From Thermohalobaculum sp039816045 (GTDB lineage Bacteria > Pseudomonadota > Alphaproteobacteria > Rhodobacterales > Rhodobacteraceae), in the NCBI GenBank assembly GCA_039816045.1, contig JBCBYB010000025.1, positions 1-64,000 of the forward strand: a DNA stretch of 64,000 bases. The letters run 5' to 3'. Of this stretch, positions 9,427 through 18,814 are shown one piece after another. Below the pieces are notes generated by a model that was not told where the DNA came from, searched no databases, and saw only the letters and a list, made by a program, of their open reading frames with translations. Made by a program: the position numbers and the translations under genes. The stretch's first letter is position 1. Each line of letters starts with the position of its first letter.

Positions 9427-10383
9427 TCAGTTGATCCAGCCGTTCACGGTGTCCATGTTCTCAGCCACCCAGTCTTCGGCCACATCGCGCGGGTCGAGCT
9501 TGTCGCGGCCGATCTTGAGGATCCAACCGTTGACCACGGCCGGGTCGAGCTGGATCTGGCTCAGCATCTTGGCGACCGGCGGGTTCCGCTCCTCGAGCGA
9601 CTTGGAATAGGCGATGTAGATCTGCGCATCCTTGCTGGCGCAGGAGAAGCTGGAGGCCTCGAGCCAATCCTCTTTGTCGAGGTTCACCTCCTCGCAGCCC
9701 TCGGTGCGGGCGGGCTCTTCGATCGGGGTGATGTCATAGGCGGCATGCACCCATTCCGGCGTCCAGTAGTAGAACAGGGTCGGCTTCTCGCGCTGCACGG
9801 CGGCTTTGAGCTGCGCCTTGAAGGTGGCATCGGGGATCACCTCCGGCTCCCACAGCTCCGACAGGCCATAGCTTTTGAATTTCACCTGCCACATGCGGGT
9901 GGACTTCCAGCCGGCATCGCCCGCCCAATACTCGCCCTTGCCGTTGCCGTCCTTGTCGAACATCGCGGCGATCTCGGGCTTGGCCAGATCCTCGATGGAG
10001 CTCACCTGGTCGGCCATGTAGGAGGGCACATACATCTTCTGGGTGCCGAGATAGGGGGCGTTGTGGCCCACGGTGCCGGCACCGTCGATGTATTTGTCCC
10101 AGATCGCCGAGCGGTTCGGCATCCAGAGATCGGTGTAGACATCGACCGAGCCGTCGCCCTTGTCCATGCCGGCCGCGATGATCGAGCCGTCGGACATGCC
10201 CTCGACGATCACCGCCTCCGAATCCATCGGGCCGTTGATAATCGCTTCGAGCACGAAGCCGATGGCCTTTGCGCCGGTCCAGGTCAGGTCCGAGATCTTG
10301 ACGGTCGCGTCCTGGGCGAGGGCCGATCCGGACAGACCGACGGCAAGCGCCGTGCCGGCCAGGAACGTCTTGGCGAGTTTCAT
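9427..10383 (-). CDS. proX: Glycine betaine/proline-type ABC substrate-binding protein
   Basis: 318 residues. Start at ATG 10383; the open frame runs further upstream through proW but that part is a shadow. Residues 1-22 (MKLAKTFLAGTALAVGLSGS, cleavage after ALA) are a Sec signal peptide, so the protein is periplasmic. The body is an OpuAC fold: VKISDLTWTGAKAIGFVLEA, then DVYTDLWMPN, and Trp/Tyr-rich segments (FYYWTPEWVHAAYDI) of the kind that form the aromatic cage for quaternary ammonium groups. Gene order proV-proW-proX on the same strand supports a compatible-solute or methylated-amine importer. Substrate could be glycine betaine, proline betaine, choline or DMSP. Linkage to a demethylase-like gene upstream suggests catabolic rather than purely osmotic use. 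Confidence 0.88.
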   Translation of the reverse strand: MKLAKTFLAGTALAVGLSGSALAQDATVKISDLTWTGAKAIGFVLEAIINGPMDSEAVIVEGMSDGSIIAAGMDKGDGSVDVYTDLWMPNRSAIWDKYIDGAGTVGHNAPYLGTQKMYVPSYMADQVSSIEDLAKPEIAAMFDKDGNGKGEYWAGDAGWKSTRMWQVKFKSYGLSELWEPEVIPDATFKAQLKAAVQREKPTLFYYWTPEWVHAAYDITPIEEPARTEGCEEVNLDKEDWLEASSFSCASKDAQIYIAYSKSLEERNPPVAKMLSQIQLDPAVVNGWILKIGRDKLDPRDVAEDWVAENMDTVNGWIN

Positions 10384-10430
10384 GAGTGGATACCTCTCTG
10401 TTGGTTGTCGTCGTTTTTGCTCTGTGGGGC

Positions 10431-11978
10431 TCACTTCTTGGGGGAGGCGTTGGCCTTCTGCGCAACCCGGTCGATCATCATCGCCAAGAGCGCGATGCCG
10501 AGCCCGGCCAGGATGCCGCGCCCGACCTCGGTGTTCTCCAGCGCCTCGATGACGATGAAGCCCATGCCGCCCGCGCCGATGATCGCCGCGATCACCACCA
10601 TGGCGAGGCTCATCATCACCACCTGGTTGAAGCCGGCCATGATGGAGGGCAGCGCCAGCGGCAGCTCGACCTTGTAGAGCAGCTGTCGCGGTGAGGCACC
10701 GAAGGCCAGGGCCGCTTCCTTGGTGCTCGCGGGCACCTGCTGGATACCAAGGGCCGTGAGGCGCACCATTGGCGGCATGGCGAAGATCACGGTTGCCAAG
10801 ATCCCCGGCGGCTTGCCGATGCTGAGAAACGCGACCACCGGCAGCAGGAACACGAAGGACGGGATCGTCTGCATCACGTCGAGAATGGGCGTCGCGATCG
10901 CCCGCGCCCGGTTCGACTTGCCGATCCAGACCCCGAGCGGCAGCCCGATCGCCACACAGATGAGCGAGGACGCCACCACGAGCGAGAGCGTGTCCATCGC
11001 CGTCTGCCAGAACCCGAGCACCGCCAGATAGACCAGCGAAGCGCCGACGAAGATCGCCGTGCGCGTGCCCGCGACCCGATAGGCGAAGAACAGCATCACG
11101 CCCATGGTGATCGGCCAAGGCGTGCCGACAAAGACCGAGGACGCCGCACTCAGTACGCCCCTGATAAACGCCGTCACCCCGTCGAACACGAACCCGTAGA
11201 ACACGGTCAGATAGTTGATCGCATCGTCGATGGACTGCGAGGTGTAGGTGTTGAGGTTCACCGGCGGCGCGCCCTCGGCCGCCGGGGTGCGCTGGACGAT
11301 CCGCTCGCCGGCATCGTTGCGCGGATAGGAGATCTCGTCCGGCCGGTCGAGCCAGATCAGCGTCGGGAATTCCCCGATCACCGCACAGTCGAACTGCGCC
11401 TTGAAGGAGACCTCCTCGCCTTTGGCAATCGCGCGGTCCTGTTTCACGCAGGTGCGGGCGTCCGGCGCGAACTGCGTGGCGCGATAGATCATCAGCGGCA
11501 GGATCAGCGAGATGATCACGCCCGCCAGGATCAGCCGCTTGGTCTCGAAGCCGGAGCTGGTCTTATGGTCGATCCGCCAGCGATTGTATTGCTGGAAATA
11601 GAGCCGGTCCGCGAGCCAGCCGAACAAGAGCCGCCCCAGCACAAAGACCACGACGGCGGCGATCAGATGGGTGCTGGCCCAGCCCTCATAGCGCTCGACC
11701 AGAAAGGCCTTGTCGGCATTGTCCGCCGCGGCCGTGGTGAACTTGTAGACCAGCGCGAGGTTCACCATCGCGATCAGGTCGAGCACGAAGCCGATGGTGA
11801 ACAGCAGCCAGTTCCCGCGCAGCGCCGCCCAGATGAAGCTGCCGAGCATCGCCTTGGCGTTGAAATGCGTGCCGCTCAGCGTGTCCTTCTGGATCTTGAG
11901 GAACACGTCGGCAAAGTACTGCCCGTTGGCGCCGGCGAAATCGAGGAAGGGCTTTTGGATGTCGTCAGTGTCCTTCAT
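10431..11978 (-). CDS. proW: Glycine betaine ABC transporter permease
   Basis: 515 residues, longer than the usual 280-350 of OpuAB/ProW. The extra N-terminal half carries two or three membrane segments (LLFTIGFVLDLIAMVNLALVY; HLIAAVVVFVLGRLLFG; LILAGVIISLILPLMIY) and a soluble insert of about 100 residues (about 175-270). The C-terminal half (from about 280) is a standard BPD_transp_1 domain with the coupling loop EAALAFGASPRQLLYKVELP. It overlaps nothing but lies 3 bases after proV and 47 bases before proX, so the three are one operon. The N-terminal extension resembles enlarged marine alphaproteobacterial ProW proteins; its role is unknown. Confidence 0.87.
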   Translation of the reverse strand: MKDTDDIQKPFLDFAGANGQYFADVFLKIQKDTLSGTHFNAKAMLGSFIWAALRGNWLLFTIGFVLDLIAMVNLALVYKFTTAAADNADKAFLVERYEGWASTHLIAAVVVFVLGRLLFGWLADRLYFQQYNRWRIDHKTSSGFETKRLILAGVIISLILPLMIYRATQFAPDARTCVKQDRAIAKGEEVSFKAQFDCAVIGEFPTLIWLDRPDEISYPRNDAGERIVQRTPAAEGAPPVNLNTYTSQSIDDAINYLTVFYGFVFDGVTAFIRGVLSAASSVFVGTPWPITMGVMLFFAYRVAGTRTAIFVGASLVYLAVLGFWQTAMDTLSLVVASSLICVAIGLPLGVWIGKSNRARAIATPILDVMQTIPSFVFLLPVVAFLSIGKPPGILATVIFAMPPMVRLTALGIQQVPASTKEAALAFGASPRQLLYKVELPLALPSIMAGFNQVVMMSLAMVVIAAIIGAGGMGFIVIEALENTEVGRGILAGLGIALLAMMIDRVAQKANASPKK

Positions 11979-11981
11979 CGC

Positions 11982-13037
11982 TCAGACCTCCCCTTGAATG
12001 CCGCGCAAGAGCGCATCCTTGGTGACCACGCCCACCGGCGCGCCGCCGTCCATGATGACGATCGGGTTCTCCTGGTTGATCGCGAGGCCCACCAGCGCGT
12101 CGAGATCGTCGTCGGGGGCGGCTTGCGGACAGGCCTCCACCATGATCTCCTTGCCGCAGGCGCGGATCTTCTCCAGCGGCTCCATCACCGTGTGGGCATA
12201 GATCAGCTTCAGCTTCGAGATCCCGGCCACGAAATCGGCGACATAGTCGTCGGCGGGCTGGGTCACGATCTCCTCGGGCGTGCCGGTCTGCACGATCTCG
12301 CCGTCCTTCATGATCGCGATGCGCGAGCCCATGCGGATCGCCTCGTCGAGGTCGTGTGTGATGAAGAGCGTGGTCTTGTTGAACGACTTCGACAGCTCCA
12401 GGAACTCGTCCTGCAACACACGCCGGATCAGCGGATCGAGGGCGGAGAACGGCTCGTCCATCAGCAGGATGTCGGGGTTCGCCGCCATGGCGCGGGCAAG
12501 GCCGACGCGCTGCTGCATGCCGCCCGAGAGCTCGGAGGGGTAGCGATCGCCATAGCCCTGGAGGCTCACGAGCTCGATCGAGCGGTCGGCGACCTGCGCG
12601 CGGGTGAAGGCATCCACCTTCCTGAGCTCAAGCGCGAAGGCCACATTGTCCCGCACCGTCCGGTGCGGCAGCAGCGCCATGTTCTGGAACACCATGCCGA
12701 TCTTGTCGGCCCGCAGGATCCGCAGCTCCTCGGCGTTGAGGTTGCCGACATTGACCCCGTTGATCAGGATCTCCCCGCCCGTCGGCTCGATCAGACGGTT
12801 GATGTGGCGCACGAGCGTCGACTTGCCGGAGCCCGAGAGCCCCATGATGCAGAAGATCTCACCCTCGCCGACGCTGATCGAGACGTCCTTCACCCCGACA
12901 ACGGCGCCGTATCGCTCCAGCACCTCCGCCTTGGAGAGGTTGTCCTTTCGGACCGCGGCCATCGCCTCGTCGGCGCGGTCGCCAAAGATCTTCCAGACAC
13001 TGCGGGTGACGACAACGCAATCTTCAGGGTTGCTCAT
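11982..13037 (-). CDS. proV: Glycine betaine ABC transporter ATP-binding protein with CBS domain
   Basis: 351 residues from ATG 13037. Walker A GLSGSGKST, signature LSGGMQQRV, Walker B ILLMDEPFSALDP and switch His (FITHDLDEA) are all intact. After about residue 270 comes a CBS region ending in ENPIVIMDGGAPVGVVTKDA, which in OpuAA/ProV proteins senses ionic strength or nucleotides. An N-terminal extension of about 45 residues precedes the ABC core. The start ATG overlaps the stop of the upstream DUF1989-GcvT gene (ATGA), implying translational coupling; proW follows after 3 bases. It energises ProWX-dependent uptake at the inner membrane. Confidence 0.9.
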   Translation of the reverse strand: MSNPEDCVVVTRSVWKIFGDRADEAMAAVRKDNLSKAEVLERYGAVVGVKDVSISVGEGEIFCIMGLSGSGKSTLVRHINRLIEPTGGEILINGVNVGNLNAEELRILRADKIGMVFQNMALLPHRTVRDNVAFALELRKVDAFTRAQVADRSIELVSLQGYGDRYPSELSGGMQQRVGLARAMAANPDILLMDEPFSALDPLIRRVLQDEFLELSKSFNKTTLFITHDLDEAIRMGSRIAIMKDGEIVQTGTPEEIVTQPADDYVADFVAGISKLKLIYAHTVMEPLEKIRACGKEIMVEACPQAAPDDDLDALVGLAINQENPIVIMDGGAPVGVVTKDALLRGIQGEV

Positions 13038-15358
13038 GCTCTGGCCTTCTCTCGTTTGGGGTCGATGAAGGGAAGTCCGGTCACGGTGCAGGGCAGGCGC
13101 TTCATGTGCCCGTCGAGCTTGCCGATCTCGAGCGTGCTGCCGAGATCCGCGTTCTCCACCGCCACCCGTGCCATGGCGATGGCGTGCCCAAGCTCCGGCG
13201 AGGCGCAGGCGCTGGTGACCACGCCCACCTGCTCGCGGCCGACGAAGACGCCGTCGCCGTGCACCGGTGCTTCGTTGCTGGGAAAGGCGAGGCCCACCAG
13301 CTTGCGCCGGGTGGCCGCCGCATTGCGCTCGAGCGCCGCACGCCCGATGAAGTCCGGCTTGCGGAAATCGACGGCGAAGCCGAGGCCCGACTCCATCGCA
13401 TCCGCATCCGGGCCGAACTCCGCGCCCGCGATCATCAGCCCCGCCTCGATCCGCAGCATGTTGAGCGCGTCCGCCCCCATGGGCTTCAGCCCGTGCGGGG
13501 CGCCCGCCTGCATCAGCCCGTCCCAGATCGTCAGCGCATCGGCCGCGTCGCAGAAAATCTCGTAGCCGAGCTCGCCCGTGAACCCGCTGCGGCAGAGCAT
13601 GAAGACCGGCCCGTCCCGGTCGTGCAGCCGCGCGATGGTGAAGCCGAACCATTTGAGATTGTCGAGCGAGGGCCGGTTCGGTTGCGTGAACACCACCTCG
13701 CGTAGGATGTCGCGCGATTTCGGCCCTTGGATCGCGAGGTTCGGCATCTGCTGACCCAGCGCCCGGACATGGGCCTTCAGCCCCAGCCGCTCCGCCTGCT
13801 CGCGCAGGTGCAGCGCCGAATGGTCCGAGCCGCAGCACCAGCGGAAGACCGCGGGCTCCAGCCGGAACAGCGTCCCGTCGTCCAGCACGCTGCCGCGTTC
13901 GTCGCACATCAGGGCATAGTGCCCGCGGTGCTGCGAGAGCTTGGCCACGTCCCGCGTCAGGCAGTGCTGCAGCAGCGCCTCGGCATCCGGGCCCATGACG
14001 TCGAATTTGCGCAGCCCCGACATGTCCTGCAGCGTGGCTGCGGTGCGGCAGGCCCAGTACTCGGCGATGGCGCCGGTCGCGTCATACTGCGCCGGCATCC
14101 AGAGATCGCGCGCCACCCGGTAGCTGCTGGTGAGCTGCGATGTGCGCGGGTGAAAGGCGCTGTGCTTGGTCAATTGGCCTTCGTCCTCAGGCTCGGCGCG
14201 CCACGACACGGAATGGGTGATCGGGGTGCCCTCCTCATAGATGCGCACATGGATGTCCGTGGGGTTCCAGCCGTTGATCGGGTCCACATCGTCGGGACAG
14301 GCGGTGGAGACACAGACGAGATCCGTCAGCGCGTGCAGCAGCACATAGTCGCCGGCGCGAGACCAGGCTTCGTCCGCGGCGATCACGTTGTCGCCCCGGT
14401 CGATCCAGGAGTTGAAGAAGAAGTTGATCGCGGGCCAGGCGCGCCGACGTTGGATGCCGTAAGGGGCAAAGGCGCCGGAGATGTTGTCCGAGCAGTTGAT
14501 GTGGCCCGGAAAGCCCCGCTCCTCATAGCCCCGCGCCGTGCAGGCGAGCGCGAAGGTGTCGTGCCGCCCGACGGTGTCCTAGCGCACGGCGAGCAGCGGG
14601 CGGATGTCCTGGTCGAAGAACTTGTCGTGCAGCCCCGGCAGCGGATAGGCGCCGCGCGCCATGGTCCGCGAGACGGTGCTGTCGATGTGCCGCTCGACCC
14701 CCGCATCGAGCGCCGAGGCGCGCATCGCCATGAAGTCCGAGCACTGCTGGCCCTCGACATCGAGGATCTGCACGAACTGACCCTTTTCGAGCGCATAGGC
14801 GAGGGCTGTGCCCGTGCTCACCCGCCATTCGTCTACCACGCGGCCGAGCGGCTCGGGCAGCATCGGGCCGGTATTGGCGCCCGCGGGCGGCTTGACCTCG
14901 ACCCGGAAGCGCCCGCCCCCTCCTGCCGCGACGAAGCCAGGTGCGATGGGGGCGATCAGGAACAGCGTCGCCTCTCGCAGCGCGCGGGTGACGAAGACCT
15001 CTCCCGGCGCGGCCGTCGGATCGAAGAGCGGGATCGCCCGGGCCTCGGCAAGGGCGCTGCCGCGGGCCTCCGTCAGCGCCGCCATCCGCTGGCTGTCGAA
15101 GCGGCTGGGGTCGATCGCGCAGCTCGCCACACCGGCGAGGTCGAGCGCATCGGGCGAGAAGCCGCGCGCGTCCCCGGTTAGCGCCGTCAGCCAAACCGGA
15201 GCGCCCCCGTCGACCGTCATGATGGAGATCACCGAGCCGGCGGGGACGGCGATGGAGCCTGCCTCCCCCCAGCCGATGTCGAGCCGTCGCGTGTCCGAGG
15301 GCTTCAGCCCGCGATAGCGCCTTCGGTCGTCCGGTCCGGCCAAAACCTGGGTCTGCAC
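13034..15358 (-). pseudogene. DUF1989-GcvT fusion gene interrupted by one in-frame TAG
   Basis: One continuous reading frame of 774 codons from GTG 15358 to TGA 13034, broken only by TAG at 14579-14581. The N-terminal part (about 1-345) is a DUF1989 (urea carboxylase-associated) domain with the metal-site-like DVEGQQCSDFMAM. Reading through the TAG gives uninterrupted family-like sequence (DTVGRHDTFALACTARGYEE, then GHINCSDNISGAFAPYG). The C-terminal part (about 380-774) is a GcvT/aminomethyltransferase fold (SGLRKFDVMGP, GFTGELGYEIF, EAGLMIAGAEF), expected to move a methyl or one-carbon unit to tetrahydrofolate. It is first in the proVWX operon and divergent from a LacI regulator. Inference: demethylation or cleavage of the imported methylated amine. 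The TAG may be a nonsense mutation, a sequencing error, or read through. Both halves otherwise show no decay. If the halves are separate proteins, the second could start near 14386 but would lose the DUF1989 end. Confidence 0.8.
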
Positions 15359-15396
15359 CCTGTCTGTCCTTGTCTGTGGCGCGGCATTGTGCGCTG

Positions 15397-15441
15397 TGTA
15401 ACCTGTTACAATCGCCCTGGATGCGCATGTAACAGGTTACA
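15397..15441. promoter_or_regulatory. Paired LacI-type operators between the betaine operon and its regulator
   Basis: Two 14-base palindromes, TGTAACCTGTTACA at 15397-15410 and its exact reverse complement TGTAACAGGTTACA at 15428-15441, are 31 bases centre to centre, about three helical turns. They sit between the divergent DUF1989-GcvT gene (start 15358) and the LacI gene (start 15506). Size and symmetry suit a LacI-family dimer; the spacing suits cooperative binding and autoregulation. Confidence 0.8.
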
Positions 15442-15505
15442 TGATGCAGTTTGCCGATCCCACCCGTCAAGCGTTAATGATGGGGACTGGGAAAGGGAGA
15501 GTGAT

Positions 15506-16522
15506 TTGACCCGCAGAGTTGGACGCATTCGCGACGTGGCCCGGGCAACCGGGTTGTCGACCGCCACGATCTCGCGGGTCATGAATGGCGCGAGCAATGT
15601 GACGCCGGAGACCCGCGCGCGGGTGCTCGAGGCCTGCAACCGGCTGAACTATCTGCCCAACCCGGCCGCGCGGGCCCTGTCGACCGCAAAGTCCAAAACC
15701 ATCGCGGCGATCATCCCTTCCATCGAGAACTCGATCTACGCCAAATTCATCGCGGCGATCGAGCTGACCCTGGCCGAGGGCGGCTATTCCCTCGTGCTCG
15801 CGATCTCGAACGGGGTCGAGGCCGAGGAGCTCGAAGCCGCGCGCAAACTGCTCGGCATGGGGGCAGAGGCGTTCATCCTGAGCGGCACCTCCCACAGCGC
15901 GGAGTTGACGGAGCTGTTCCGGCGCCGCAGCGTGCCCCATGCCTACACCTCGGTCTGGGACCCGGGGAGCCCGATCCCCACCATCGGCTACGACAACGAG
16001 GCGCTGGCGCGGGCGGCCATCGCGCACATCGCGGGCTTCGGGCACCGGGAGATCGCGGTCTTCCACGGGCCGCTGTCGGAGAGCGACCGGACCTGGGCGC
16101 GCCGGGCAGGAGCGGAAGCGGCGGCGGCGGAGGCGGGCCTTTCGCTGACCGTCCTGGAGACGAGCCTCGATGTCGCGGGGGGCAAGGCGGCGGTCGCTCG
16201 GCTGCGGGCCTCGGGCGCGACCGCGACGGCCACACTCTGCGTCTCGGATGTCATCGCGCTCGGCGCGTATCTCGGTTTTGCCGAGGCCGGGCTGCGGGTG
16301 CCCGAAGACATGTCGGTGATGGGCTTTGACAATCTCGACTGGTCGGGGGAGCTGGTCCCGCCGCTCACCACCGTGAACCTGCCGGCCCGCAAGATGGGCC
16401 GCGAGGTGGCCACCCAACTCATGGCGCATCTGGAGACCGGGGCACCGATCACGGCCATGGATCTGCCGGGCCATATCGTGGAGCGCCGGTCGGTCATGCG
16501 CCCCGCTGGCGACAGCGCATAA
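15506..16522 (+). CDS. LacI-family transcriptional regulator
   Basis: 338 residues from TTG 15506, chosen because GGGAGAG lies 5 bases upstream and translation then begins MTRRVGRIRDVARATGLS, the usual LacI start. An upstream-open frame from 15389 covers the operators and has no start signal. The helix-turn-helix is at about residues 7-30 (IRDVARATGLSTATISRVMN) with hinge helix NPAARALSTAKS near 55. A periplasmic-binding-like sensor domain follows (IIPSIENSIYAKFIAAIE; SVMGFDNLDWSGELVPPLTT). The position opposite the DUF1989-GcvT-proVWX operon, with palindromes between, indicates it represses that operon and itself. The ligand is probably the transported solute or a breakdown product. Confidence 0.88.
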   Translation: MTRRVGRIRDVARATGLSTATISRVMNGASNVTPETRARVLEACNRLNYLPNPAARALSTAKSKTIAAIIPSIENSIYAKFIAAIELTLAEGGYSLVLAISNGVEAEELEAARKLLGMGAEAFILSGTSHSAELTELFRRRSVPHAYTSVWDPGSPIPTIGYDNEALARAAIAHIAGFGHREIAVFHGPLSESDRTWARRAGAEAAAAEAGLSLTVLETSLDVAGGKAAVARLRASGATATATLCVSDVIALGAYLGFAEAGLRVPEDMSVMGFDNLDWSGELVPPLTTVNLPARKMGREVATQLMAHLETGAPITAMDLPGHIVERRSVMRPAGDSA

Positions 16523-16553
16523 AAAAACCGGCGGCTCCCAGGGGCGCCGCCGG
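16521..16553 (-). terminator. Rho-independent terminator of the BCCT gene
   Basis: Stem CCGGCGGC (16528-16535) with GCCGCCGG (16546-16553), 10-base loop, followed on the minus strand by seven or eight T residues (A run 16521-16527). It overlaps the stop of the convergent lacI gene, so it may serve both. Confidence 0.85.
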
Positions 16554-16576
16554 CTCGGTGGCCCGAGAGAGGCCGA

Positions 16577-18184
16577 TTACATCTTCGCCCGCTCAGAGCG
16601 CAGTGCGATCCACAGGCAGTAGCACATCACCAGCACGACGATCGTGAAGGGGATGCCGGTCGAGACCGCCGCACCCTGCAGCGCCGCCAGACCGCCGCCG
16701 AGCAGCAGCGCAATCGCCACCAGCCCTTCGAGCGTGCACCAGAAGATCCGCTGCACCACCGGCGCGTCCATCTTGCCGCCTGCGGTGATCGTGTCGATCA
16801 CGAGGCTGCCGCTGTCGGACGAGGTGACGAAGAAGATCACGATGAGCACGAGGCTGATCGGCGCGATGATGCTGTAGAGCGGCAGCTCCTTCAGGAACCC
16901 GAACAGAGCCCCCTCCGGCTTGTAGCTGTCGATCACGGTCGCTTTGACGCCCTCGGCGCCGCCAGCGTTCAGCATGTCGATGGCGGCCCCGCCGAAGGTC
17001 GACATCCAGAGTGCGCAGACAAGGGTCGGCGCGATCAGAGCGCACAGCACGAACTCCCGCACCGTCCGGCCCTTGGAGATGCGCGCGATGAACATGCCCA
17101 CGAACGGCGACCAGGCAATCCACCAGGCCCAGTAGAACGTCGTCCAGCCGTGGAAGAAGCTGGTGTCCTCACGCCCGAACGGGTTCGAGAGCGCGGGCAG
17201 CAGCGTCACGTACTGCACCATCACGTCGAAATAGCGGGTGATGGAGGCCACAGCGCCCGTCATGAAGAAGACGAAGAAGAACAGCGCCACCGCCATGACC
17301 ATGTTGATCTCGGAGAGCCGCTTGACGCCCTTGTCCATGCCGAGGAGCACTGAGACCAGCGCAATCGCGGTGATGGCGATGATCAAGACCACAGTGACCG
17401 TGTTGCTCGGCTCGATCCCCGCGACCTCGTAGAGACCGGCCGCCACCTGCTGGGCACCAAAGCCGAGGGACGTCGTGAGACCGAACAGCGTCGCGAACAC
17501 CGCCAGCGTGTCGATCATGTGGCCCCACCAGCCCCAGACCTTCTCGCCCAGGATCGGGTAGAAAGCCGAGCGCAGCGTGAGCGGCAGACCGAGGTTGTAG
17601 CAGAAGATCGCGAGGCAGAGCCCGACCACCGCATAGACGGCCCAGCCTTCGAGCCCCCAGTGGTGGATAGTGCCGACGACACCGATGTACTCATTGCCCG
17701 GCTGGGTGATGTCGATGTTCAGCGGCCGGGCGTTCCCGCCTTCGGAGAAGTTGTAGTAGACCGGCTCGAGCACGCCGAAGAACAGCAGGCCGATGCCGAT
17801 GCCGGCGGCGAACATCATCGCGATCCAGCCGGCATAGGAATAGTCGGGCTTGGCGTCCTTGCCGCCGATCCTGACCGAGCCGACCGGCAGCACGATCAGC
17901 GCAAGGCAGAAGATCGTCATCGCGTCGACCGAGAGCACCAGGAACCAGTCGAAAGTGCTGGTCAGCCAGGGCCGCAGCCAGCCGAAGAACTCGGCGGACG
18001 CCTCTTGGTTCGCCAGTGCCAAGAGCACAAAGGCGATGATGATGAGGCTGGAGATCACGAAAACAGGGTTGTGAATATCCAGACCGAACGGGCGGATATT
18101 GTCCTGTCCCATCTGGTAGTCGGTTTCGAACTCCATACTTCCTTTGTCGGAGTCCGGTGGAGAGTCGGATGTTGACACGAGCAC
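16577..18184 (-). CDS. BCCT-family betaine/carnitine/choline transporter
   Basis: 535 residues with about 12 membrane helices. The family hallmark segments are present: FAAGIGIGLLFFGVLEPVYY, GLCLAIFCYNLGLPLTLRSA, and the Trp-rich FYWAWWIAWSPFVGMFIARI followed by SKGRTVREF. These proteins are secondary carriers driven by sodium or proton gradients for glycine betaine, carnitine, choline or DMSP. GTG 18184 has GGGAGGTAA just upstream but very close; GTG 18178 gives better spacing; ATG 18136 is also possible. The short cytoplasmic C-tail (RSERAKM) suggests no osmosensory tail like that of BetP. Being beside proVWX and near caiD fits a quaternary-amine uptake region. Confidence 0.9.
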   Translation of the reverse strand: MLVSTSDSPPDSDKGSMEFETDYQMGQDNIRPFGLDIHNPVFVISSLIIIAFVLLALANQEASAEFFGWLRPWLTSTFDWFLVLSVDAMTIFCLALIVLPVGSVRIGGKDAKPDYSYAGWIAMMFAAGIGIGLLFFGVLEPVYYNFSEGGNARPLNIDITQPGNEYIGVVGTIHHWGLEGWAVYAVVGLCLAIFCYNLGLPLTLRSAFYPILGEKVWGWWGHMIDTLAVFATLFGLTTSLGFGAQQVAAGLYEVAGIEPSNTVTVVLIIAITAIALVSVLLGMDKGVKRLSEINMVMAVALFFFVFFMTGAVASITRYFDVMVQYVTLLPALSNPFGREDTSFFHGWTTFYWAWWIAWSPFVGMFIARISKGRTVREFVLCALIAPTLVCALWMSTFGGAAIDMLNAGGAEGVKATVIDSYKPEGALFGFLKELPLYSIIAPISLVLIVIFFVTSSDSGSLVIDTITAGGKMDAPVVQRIFWCTLEGLVAIALLLGGGLAALQGAAVSTGIPFTIVVLVMCYCLWIALRSERAKM

Positions 18185-18395
18185 TTACCTCCCAGGTCTA
18201 GGGCTTATTCCCTCGATTTGTATGACACCAGCGTCAAGCGATCCGCGGCCATTGTCAAAGCCTGTCTTGTCATGAGCCTGAAACAATTCGTCGCGCGCGA
18301 AGATGAATGCGCTTACAGGGCAAGGGTTTGATCCAGCACAAGGTGCGCGGCACCTACCCCTGTCACAGTTCGGGACAGACAGACAGGAGGAAACG

Positions 18396-18809
18396 ATGTT
18401 CAAGAAAATCATGGTCCCCGTGGATCTCGGCCACACCGAGCGGATGGAGAAGGCGCTCACCGTCGCTGCCGACCTTGCCAAGCACGAAGGGGCCGAGGCC
18501 CATCTGGTGGGCGTGACCCAGTCCGGCCCGACCGCCGTCGCCGACACGCCCGAGGACTTTGCCAACGCCATGTCAGATTTTGCGACCCAGCGATCGGAGG
18601 CGGCCGGGATCACCTTTACGCCGCAGACGGAGGTCAGCCACGACATCGCTGTGGATCTGGATGCGACCCTCGAGCGGGCGGCCAAAGCCCTGGGCGCGGA
18701 TCTCATCGTGATGGCGAGCCATGTACCGGGCTTTGCCGAGCACATCTTTGCTTCGAACGCCGGCTATCTCGCCTCACATTCCGATCTATCGGTCTTCGTG
18801 GTCCGCTGA
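18396..18809 (+). CDS. Universal stress protein (UspA family)
   Basis: 137 residues from ATG 18396 behind a strong AGGAGGAAACG ribosome binding site. The start MFKKIMVPVDLGHTERMEKA is the standard Usp first strand and helix. The C-terminal region (IVMASHVPGF...LSVFVVR) lacks the G-2x-G-9x-G(S/T) loop of ATP-binding Usp proteins, so this is probably the non-nucleotide-binding UspA type. It is divergent from the BCCT carrier gene, 211 bases away. Small single-domain Usp genes often sit next to solute transporters and may modulate them; that link is inference. Confidence 0.85.
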   Translation: MFKKIMVPVDLGHTERMEKALTVAADLAKHEGAEAHLVGVTQSGPTAVADTPEDFANAMSDFATQRSEAAGITFTPQTEVSHDIAVDLDATLERAAKALGADLIVMASHVPGFAEHIFASNAGYLASHSDLSVFVVR

Positions 18810-18814
18810 CGCGG

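Noticed and set aside
8202..9434. 410-codon plus-strand open frame
   Set aside because: Antisense to the DUF3592 gene, no recognisable domain, no ribosome binding site.
10384..11118. Upstream extension of the proX frame through proW
   Set aside because: The proX signal peptide begins at 10383; the extension is an alternative frame of proW.
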